From Gemmatimonadota bacterium (GTDB lineage: Bacteria > Gemmatimonadota > Gemmatimonadetes > Gemmatimonadales > Gemmatimonadaceae), in contig CANGXK010000062.1 of assembly GCA_947457715.1 (NCBI GenBank), positions 1-9,818 on the forward strand: a DNA stretch of 9,818 nt. The letters run 5' to 3'. The position numbers were made by a program, and so were the translations under genes. Every line of letters starts with the position of its first letter. Position 1 is the stretch's first letter. Below the pieces are notes generated by a model, which did not search any database, was not told the DNA's origin, and worked only from the letters and a program-made list of their open reading frames with translations. Shown piece after piece: positions 4,863-9,818 of this stretch.

Positions 4863-7499
4863 GTGCCTGTGATCCGTTTCGTCCGCTCTGCCCCCGCGCT
4901 GCTGTGCGCCCTCCTTGTGGCTGCCCCAGCGCTCCTCCCCGCCCAACCGTCCAGTAAGGTGGCCCGCGCCGCGCGCGTGACGCGGGCGCCGCGCATTGAC
5001 GGCCGCCTCGACGACGCGGCCTGGGCGCGTCTGTCCCCCATCGACGACTTCGTGCAGCGGCAGCCCCGCGAGGGACAGGCGCCCACGGAAGCCACTCAGG
5101 TGTTCATCGGCTACGACGACGAGGCGCTGTACGTCGGCGCCCGCATGCGTCGCCGCAACCCGGCCGAGCTGGCCCGCGCCGTGACCCGCCGCGACGGCTT
5201 CGGCAACACGGAGCGGTTCACGATCACCTTCGACCCGCAGATGGACCGCCGCACCGCGGTCGGCTTCGGCGTGTCCGTGGACGGCGTCCGTTCCGACTTC
5301 CGCCACACGCAGGACGATGACATGCGCGGGCGCGAAAGTCAGTTCGACCCGGTGTGGACCGCCGCCGCCCAGGAAGACTCCACCGGCTGGACGGCCGAAT
5401 TGCGCATTCCGTTCTCGCAGCTGCGGTTCCCGCGCGCCGACCGGCAGCGCTGGGGGATGCAGATCGATCGCTGGCTGCCCGACAAGAACGAGGACATCCA
5501 GTGGGCCATGGTCCCGCCGCGCGAAACGGGGTACGTGTCGCGCTTCGGCACGCTCGAAGGGCTCGACGGCATCTCCCCCACCCGCCCGGTGGAGTTCCTT
5601 CCGTACGTGGCCGGTGACGCCACGCGCCGCGGCGGCGCGCTGCAGGCCAATCCGCTCAACCGCCCCTTCGCCGGGCGCATGGGCATGGACGCCAAAACCG
5701 CCCTCGGCTCCAGTCTCACGCTCGACGCCACGGTCAACCCGGACTTCGGGCAGGTGGAGGCCGACCCGGCCGAGGTGAACCTCACCGGCTTCGAAACGTT
5801 CTTCGACGAGCGGCGCCCGTTCTTCACGGAAGGCAGTGAGATGGTGCGCGGCAACGGCGCGCAGTACTTCTATCCGCGCCGCATCGGCGCCGCCCCTCGC
5901 GGCTCCGCCTCCGGCGACTTCGTCGATGCTCCGCGCGCCAGCACGATCCTTGGCGCCGCCAAGCTCACCGGCCGCCTCCCCAGCCGCCTCTCCATCGGCG
6001 CCGTCACCGCGGTCACCGCGGCCGAAAATGCCCGCGTGTACGAGACCGACTCGGGCACCACGACGCAGGTGCCGGTGGAACCCCGCGCCGCGTACGGCGT
6101 GCTGCGCCTGCAACAGGAAATCGGACGCCAGGCGTCCACGATCGGCGCCTCGTTCACCACGGTGCAGCGCAGCGTGGGCGGGACGCCGTCCCTGGCGTCG
6201 CTGTTGGCGCGCGAGAGTTACTACGGCGGCGCCGACTGGCGCATCCGCTTCCAGCAGGGCAAGTACGCCATCAGCGGGTTCGTGGCCGGTACCCACGTGG
6301 CCGGTGATACGGCGTCGATCCGCCGCCTGCAGGTGGCCAACTCGCGGCTGTTTCAGCGCCCCGACCGCCGCACCACGCGGTACGACCCACTCAAAACCAG
6401 CCTGTCCGGCTACTCGGCCCAGCTGCGCGCCGACAAGGACGCCGGCCGTCACGTGTTGTGGGGGGCCGAGGTGAAGCTCGAGTCGCCCGGCTTCGAGCTG
6501 AATGATCTGGGCCGTCTGCAGTCCACCGACGACATCGAATACAACGCCGACCTGCAGATCCGCGAGACCACGCCCGGCCGCTACCTGCAAAACTGGCGCC
6601 TGGGGTTCGAGACGCGCGGCGCGTGGAATTTCGAAGGCACGCATCAGTTGAACAGCTGGACGCAGAACAGCAGCGCCACGCTGAAGAACTTCTGGAACCT
6701 GAACGTGCGGTCCACCATCGAACTGCCCACGGTGGACGACGCCATCACCCGCGGCGGCCCGTACATGGGACTCCCGCGCGAGTTCCGGCAGGAGTTCCGC
6801 GTGAATAATCCGTTCGGTGCCAAAACCGGATGGCGCGTGAACGGCGGCTACGGTGTGGACGAATTCGGCGCGTGGCGGCGCAATGTGTCGGGGCAGATCA
6901 CGCTGCGTCCGTCGCCGCGGGTGTCGGTGTCAGCCGAGCCGACCTTTCAGTCGGGCACCGAACCGCGCCAGTACGTGACCATGATTGCCGGCGGGACGCG
7001 CACGTACGGCAACCGCTACGTGTTCGCGTTCATCGACCGCTCCACGATTTCCACCAAGCTGCGCGCCAACTACGCGTTCTCCCCCAACCTGTCGCTGGAG
7101 GCGTACGCCGAGCCCTTCGTGGCGAGCGGCGCCTACTCGCAGTTCGGCGAGCTGTCGGCGCCGCGCAGCCGGCTACTGCGCACGTACGGCACCGACGGCA
7201 CGACGATCACCACCGACTCCACCGGGGCGCGCCGCATCACCGACGGCGCGTCCACGTTCACGATTTCCAATCGCGACTTCCACGTGCTGTCGTTCCGCTC
7301 GAACATCGTGATGCGTTGGGAGTGGACGCCGGGGAGCACCTTCTTCCTAGTGTGGCAACAGAACCGGCGCACGAGCGAAGCCTTCGGGGATCCGGCCCGC
7401 GCCCGCGAGCTGTTCCAGACCACGCGCGCCGGCGGCGACAACTTCCTCGCGATGAAGTTCAGCTACTGGCTGCCGGTCCGGTTTGGCGGCGGCCGCTGA
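4863..7499 (+). CDS. Secreted CBM9-like / DUF5916 protein with predicted outer-membrane barrel, 878 residues
   Basis: The start is GTG at 4863; a second GTG at 4869 is possible. Residues 1-27 form a signal peptide (hydrophobic core ALLCALLVAAPALL, likely cut near LPAQ). About residues 33-220 match the carbohydrate-binding family 9-like fold: PRIDGRLDDAAW, FIGYDDEALYVGARM, GWTAELRIPFSQLRF. The DUF5916 part follows, with its hallmark NPDFGQVEADPAEVNLT...FFDERRPFF near residues 292-320. The rest alternates beta strands with aromatic residues, as in a barrel, and ends with FLAMKFSYWLPVRF. The only cysteine is in the signal peptide. The family is common in Gemmatimonadota, Acidobacteriota and Bacteroidota; its function is not established, with surface carbohydrate binding or uptake proposed from the domain pairing. 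Length is normal for the family. The gene is alone, divergent from tRNA-Pro and convergent with the PPK2 operon. Confidence 0.9.
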   Translation: MPVIRFVRSAPALLCALLVAAPALLPAQPSSKVARAARVTRAPRIDGRLDDAAWARLSPIDDFVQRQPREGQAPTEATQVFIGYDDEALYVGARMRRRNPAELARAVTRRDGFGNTERFTITFDPQMDRRTAVGFGVSVDGVRSDFRHTQDDDMRGRESQFDPVWTAAAQEDSTGWTAELRIPFSQLRFPRADRQRWGMQIDRWLPDKNEDIQWAMVPPRETGYVSRFGTLEGLDGISPTRPVEFLPYVAGDATRRGGALQANPLNRPFAGRMGMDAKTALGSSLTLDATVNPDFGQVEADPAEVNLTGFETFFDERRPFFTEGSEMVRGNGAQYFYPRRIGAAPRGSASGDFVDAPRASTILGAAKLTGRLPSRLSIGAVTAVTAAENARVYETDSGTTTQVPVEPRAAYGVLRLQQEIGRQASTIGASFTTVQRSVGGTPSLASLLARESYYGGADWRIRFQQGKYAISGFVAGTHVAGDTASIRRLQVANSRLFQRPDRRTTRYDPLKTSLSGYSAQLRADKDAGRHVLWGAEVKLESPGFELNDLGRLQSTDDIEYNADLQIRETTPGRYLQNWRLGFETRGAWNFEGTHQLNSWTQNSSATLKNFWNLNVRSTIELPTVDDAITRGGPYMGLPREFRQEFRVNNPFGAKTGWRVNGGYGVDEFGAWRRNVSGQITLRPSPRVSVSAEPTFQSGTEPRQYVTMIAGGTRTYGNRYVFAFIDRSTISTKLRANYAFSPNLSLEAYAEPFVASGAYSQFGELSAPRSRLLRTYGTDGTTITTDSTGARRITDGASTFTISNRDFHVLSFRSNIVMRWEWTPGSTFFLVWQQNRRTSEAFGDPARARELFQTTRAGGDNFLAMKFSYWLPVRFGGGR

Positions 7500-7550
7500 G
7501 CCGGCGGCCGACACACCAAGAATGGAGCGCACGATCACAGGAACGGTGAA
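7500..7550. other. Short convergent gap
   Basis: This 51-bp gap separates the stop of the DUF5916 gene from the stop of the minus-strand PPK2 gene. CGGCGGCCG occurs twice (near 7490 and 7502), but no stem with a T-run is seen, so neither gene has an obvious intrinsic terminator. Confidence 0.4.
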
Positions 7551-8375
7551 TCAGGCGAACCCCTTGGCCGCGGCGCGTACGCGGTCGTCCATCGGCGGGT
7601 AGTGCGGTTTCACTGACTCGAGCGTCTCCACGAGCATCCGCGCGACCAGGTGATTCCGCACCGCTTTGTCGTCGGATGGCACGACGTACCACGGCGCCGA
7701 CGGCGTGCTGCAATGTTCGAGCATGTCGCGGTAGGCGTCGGTATAGGCATCCCAGCGATCCCGATCGTTCAGGTCTTCGAGACGGAACTTCCAGTTCTTC
7801 GTCGGATCATCCAGGCGGGCTTTAAGCCGCTCATGCTGTTCGTCACGTGAGACATGCAGCATGCACTTGCGAATGATGACGCCGTTGTCGGTGAGCATCT
7901 GTTCAAAGGCGTTGATGTGCGCATACCGGGCGCTCCACACGGACTCCGGCACGAGCTTGCGTACGCGCACCGCGAGCACGTCTTCGTAGTGCGACCGGTT
8001 GAATACGCCCACCATGCCCCGCGGCGGAACGACCTGGTGCACGCGCCAGAGAAAATCATGCCGCAACTCGAGCGCCGTGGGGGGGCCGAACGCCGCGACC
8101 TGCACGCCCGTGGGATTGAACGCCCCGTACACCGTTTTGATCACCCCATCTTTGCCCGAGGCGTCGCGCCCCTGCAGCACGAGCAGCAGCGCGTGTCGAC
8201 TGTCGGCGTGAAACGCCTCCTGAAGCGTATGGAGCCGATCGAGCAGCACCGTCGTCTCGGCCTCGAGCGCGGTCTTGTTCACGTGTCCATCAATCGAGGC
8301 CGCCTTGTCGCCGAGGGAGATCTTCCCGCGTGCGTCGACAGGCGTCAGATGCAGTGACGACAGGCCGTTACCCAT
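7551..8375 (-). CDS. ppk2: Polyphosphate kinase 2 (PPK2) family, class III-like, 274 residues
   Basis: The protein transfers phosphate from inorganic polyphosphate to nucleotides in the cytoplasm. Walker A is at 68-77 (QGRDASGKDG), and NPTG follows at 87-90. HDFLWRVH (106-113) and Walker B GVFNRSHYEDV (123-133) are the strongest family marks. The lid region (about 177-199) carries HVSRDEQHERLKARLDDP and NWKF, followed by EDLNDRDRWDAY (200-211). The FNPTGV...FLWR...HYEDVL pattern resembles class III enzymes, which can phosphorylate both AMP and ADP, but class cannot be fixed without an alignment. Length is normal for a one-domain PPK2. The ATG at 8375 overlaps the stop of the upstream flavoprotein gene by one base (TAATG), which points to translational coupling. 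It is last in a three-gene operon with a cation efflux gene, which may link polyphosphate turnover to metal handling. Confidence 0.94.
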   Translation of the reverse strand: MGNGLSSLHLTPVDARGKISLGDKAASIDGHVNKTALEAETTVLLDRLHTLQEAFHADSRHALLLVLQGRDASGKDGVIKTVYGAFNPTGVQVAAFGPPTALELRHDFLWRVHQVVPPRGMVGVFNRSHYEDVLAVRVRKLVPESVWSARYAHINAFEQMLTDNGVIIRKCMLHVSRDEQHERLKARLDDPTKNWKFRLEDLNDRDRWDAYTDAYRDMLEHCSTPSAPWYVVPSDDKAVRNHLVARMLVETLESVKPHYPPMDDRVRAAAKGFA

Positions 8376-8830
8376 TACGCGGTCCTGTCGATCGTAGCCG
8401 CCCGACCAGTCATCTCCTGCACCGCGATGATGAAGGCGAGCTCGCGCGCGGGAGTAGGGTCATGCACGTCGAACGCGGTGGGCACGAGCGTGCGAAAGAT
8501 CTCGACCGCTTGCGCAAACCGCTCAACCTGCAGCGGCGCCCCGTCCGGATCGGGAAACTCGATGCGCCCGTGCAACACAACACTGCGCCATTCGAAGAGC
8601 GATTGGATTTCATCGACTTCGAAGGCGATCCAGGCGTGGTGCGCGAGGACGTCCATCTTGGTGCCATACTGCGTGCGGCCGTAGATGTGTCCATGCGAAT
8701 AGACGTAATGCATTGGTTCGATATCGACGCGATCGCGGAAGCTGAACGCGAGACGGCCCACGTGCTGCGACATCAGCAGCGCCTCGCACTCGGCACGGTC
8801 CAACACGTGGAAATCAGGCTGGTGGCTCAT
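8375..8830 (-). CDS. Pyridoxamine 5'-phosphate oxidase-like FMN-binding protein, 151 residues
   Basis: The N-terminal half has the split-barrel flavin-binding pattern: ECEALLMSQHVGRLAFS (14-30), DIEPMHYVYSHGHIYGRT (36-53), then GTKMDVLAHHAWIAFEVDEI (56-75), which would contact the FMN phosphate and isoalloxazine. EWRSVVLHGRIEF (80-92) is the next strand pair. The length and pattern match the short PNPOx-like or Nim-like flavoproteins rather than true PdxH, whose substrate-binding C terminus is missing, so vitamin B6 synthesis is unlikely. Its substrate is unknown; family members bind FMN, F420 or haem and act as reductases or redox sensors. The ATG overlaps the stop of the upstream transporter gene (ATGA), and its own stop overlaps the PPK2 start (TAATG). 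It is therefore the middle gene of a coupled operon and probably made in step with both partners. Confidence 0.87.
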   Translation of the reverse strand: MSHQPDFHVLDRAECEALLMSQHVGRLAFSFRDRVDIEPMHYVYSHGHIYGRTQYGTKMDVLAHHAWIAFEVDEIQSLFEWRSVVLHGRIEFPDPDGAPLQVERFAQAVEIFRTLVPTAFDVHDPTPARELAFIIAVQEMTGRAATIDRTA

Positions 8831-9735
8831 GACCCCTCCGCCGGCTCAAACGGCTCCATGTGAATCAGCACTCCCATGGCAGCTGGCACCCGCTGCCGAA
8901 TCGCGGTCTTCACCATCCCCGAGAGAATGTGCGCGTCGTGGAGCGAAAGCGCAGGATCGGCCTGCACGTGAATGTCGACATAGAAGGCCGTGCCGGACTT
9001 CCGGATTTTGAGCTTTTCGATGGCCCGCACACCAGCGGTCGTCAGCGCGGCCTCCGCCACGGTCGCGAGGATCGCCGGCTCCGGCGCACGGTCCATCAGA
9101 TCGCGCAAGGCCGTCCGCAACAACAGGCTGCCGTTGACGGCGATGACGCCCGCCGCCACGAGCGCGGCCCAGTCGTCTGCCGGTTCCCAGCCGGGCCCTC
9201 CGAGCAGCGCCATCGAGATCCCGACAAAGGCCGCTCCGGAGCTGATCGCGTCAGCACGGTGATGCCAGGCGTCGGCGGCGATGACCACACTGCCGGTCGC
9301 GTGGCTCACAGCCATGACGCGCTTGGCCAGCAGTTCCTTGATGACGATCACCGTGGCCAGAACCAGCAGCGTCCACCACGCCGGTGCATGGTGCGGCGTC
9401 TGGATCTCCGCGATGGCCTCAATGGCGATCCCCGTGGCCGCCCCGAGCATGATCGCGGAGACCGTCGCCGCGGCGAGGGGCTCGGCACGTCCATAGCCGA
9501 ACGGATACAGATCGTCGGGATCCCGGCTGGCGATCCGCAGGCCACTCCAGACCACGAGCGACCCGACCATGTCAGTCGAACTCTCTACAGCGTCGGCGAC
9601 CAATGCGTACGAATTTCCGACGAGCCCGGCGACTAACTTGACTGCCGCCAGCGCCGCATTGATCACGAGTCCGAGTTGCGCGAGGCGCTCGGGCTGGGGG
9701 GCAGTGGGTTGTCTGGACGTTGAATCCGGGCTCAT
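8827..9735 (-). CDS. Cation diffusion facilitator (CDF) metal-ion transporter, 302 residues
   Basis: This is a six-helix inner-membrane exporter of divalent metal ions driven by proton exchange. Helix 1 starts near residue 21; helix 2 carries ADAVESSTD, with E51 and D55 as likely ligands; helix 5 carries ADAWHHRAD, with H158 and D162. The loop after helix 2 reads DDLYPFGYGRAE, where most relatives have HPYGHGKAE, so both loop histidines are tyrosine. The cytoplasmic domain (about 213-302) keeps YVDIHVQAD, LHDAHIL and IHMEP, with H256, H266 and H292 placed like the dimer-domain metal ligands of YiiP. The ExxxD/HxxxD set differs from the HxxxD/HxxxD zinc type and from DxxxD/HxxxD in YiiP, so the ion (Mn, Fe, Zn or Co) is open. 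The ATG at 9735 has AAGAG a few bases upstream. First gene of the operon, and its TGA overlaps the next ATG. Confidence 0.92.
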   Translation of the reverse strand: MSPDSTSRQPTAPQPERLAQLGLVINAALAAVKLVAGLVGNSYALVADAVESSTDMVGSLVVWSGLRIASRDPDDLYPFGYGRAEPLAAATVSAIMLGAATGIAIEAIAEIQTPHHAPAWWTLLVLATVIVIKELLAKRVMAVSHATGSVVIAADAWHHRADAISSGAAFVGISMALLGGPGWEPADDWAALVAAGVIAVNGSLLLRTALRDLMDRAPEPAILATVAEAALTTAGVRAIEKLKIRKSGTAFYVDIHVQADPALSLHDAHILSGMVKTAIRQRVPAAMGVLIHMEPFEPAEGS

Positions 9736-9768
9736 CTTTACTCTTAAAGGTCGCTGACGAAAAACGGT

Positions 9769-9798
9769 GATATACGATCATCCTCGGTCGTCTGTCCC
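9769..9798 (-). promoter_or_regulatory. Candidate sigma-70-type promoter of the CDF-PPK2 operon
   Basis: On the minus strand, GGGACA (9793-9798) and TATATC (9769-9774) match the -35 and -10 consensus at four of six bases each, with 18-bp spacing. The -10 lies 33 bases before the start codon at 9735. No metal-regulator palindrome was recognised around it. The window ends 20 bases upstream, so further control sites may be outside. Confidence 0.35.
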
Positions 9799-9818
9799 AA
9801 ATACATCGTCCCAGTGAC

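Noticed and set aside
4638..6644. A 668-codon open frame on the minus strand opposite the DUF5916 gene
   Set aside because: It is an antisense shadow produced by GC-rich codon bias. It is Ala/Gly/Arg/His-rich with no domain, and its start region and end overlap the tRNA and the true gene.
7854..8357. A 167-codon plus-strand frame opposite PPK2
   Set aside because: It is an antisense shadow of a clear PPK2 gene; His/Arg-rich with no domain.
8860..9636. A 258-codon plus-strand frame opposite the CDF gene
   Set aside because: It is an antisense shadow; the minus-strand frame has complete CDF motifs.

Overview
The window is high-GC, densely coded bacterial DNA. The protein mix suggests a member of the Gemmatimonadota or a close relative: an M14-peptidase-like exported protein with a C-terminal amidotransferase-like fold, a large DUF5916 outer-membrane-type protein, and exported or lipid-anchored proteins without close partners. 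This placement is inferred from gene content and composition; no marker gene settles it.

Left part (1-2677, + strand): the C-terminal part of an M14-family zinc carboxypeptidase-like protein whose 5' end lies outside the window, then two tandem hairpins, a small unknown protein (1660-1956), and a small cysteine-containing lipoprotein (2124-2677). The signal peptide and mature part of that lipoprotein lie in different reading frames.

Middle (2678-3673): about 1 kb with no intact gene. It begins with a short palindromic structure and a marked AT-rich island. It continues into a decayed N-terminal piece of a SNF2-family helicase, split by several frame changes and one in-frame stop with the Walker A box still readable, and then a less certain scar that may come from an HNH/endonuclease VII-like gene. 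This looks like a gene graveyard left by an accessory insertion or a deletion.

3674-4715 (- strand): an exported PAP2-type phosphatase, preceded by a strong intrinsic terminator belonging to an upstream tRNA-Pro(GGG) gene. Divergent from the tRNA, a GTG-started 878-codon gene (4863-7499, +) encodes a secreted CBM9-like/DUF5916 protein with a predicted outer-membrane barrel.

Right part (7551-9735, - strand): a tight three-gene operon in the order cation diffusion facilitator, FMN-binding pyridoxamine-5'-phosphate-oxidase-like protein, class-III-like polyphosphate kinase 2. The genes overlap as ATGA and TAATG, so translation is probably coupled. The operon joins metal-ion export to polyphosphate-driven nucleotide phosphorylation and a small flavin-binding protein. 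A joint role in metal, phosphate or redox stress is a reasonable inference, but the sequence does not prove it. The transporter has a non-standard set of metal ligands.

No CRISPR array, complete insertion sequence, integrase or phage structural gene was seen. The most unusual items are the decayed helicase region, the frameshifted lipoprotein and the CDF-flavoprotein-PPK2 operon.
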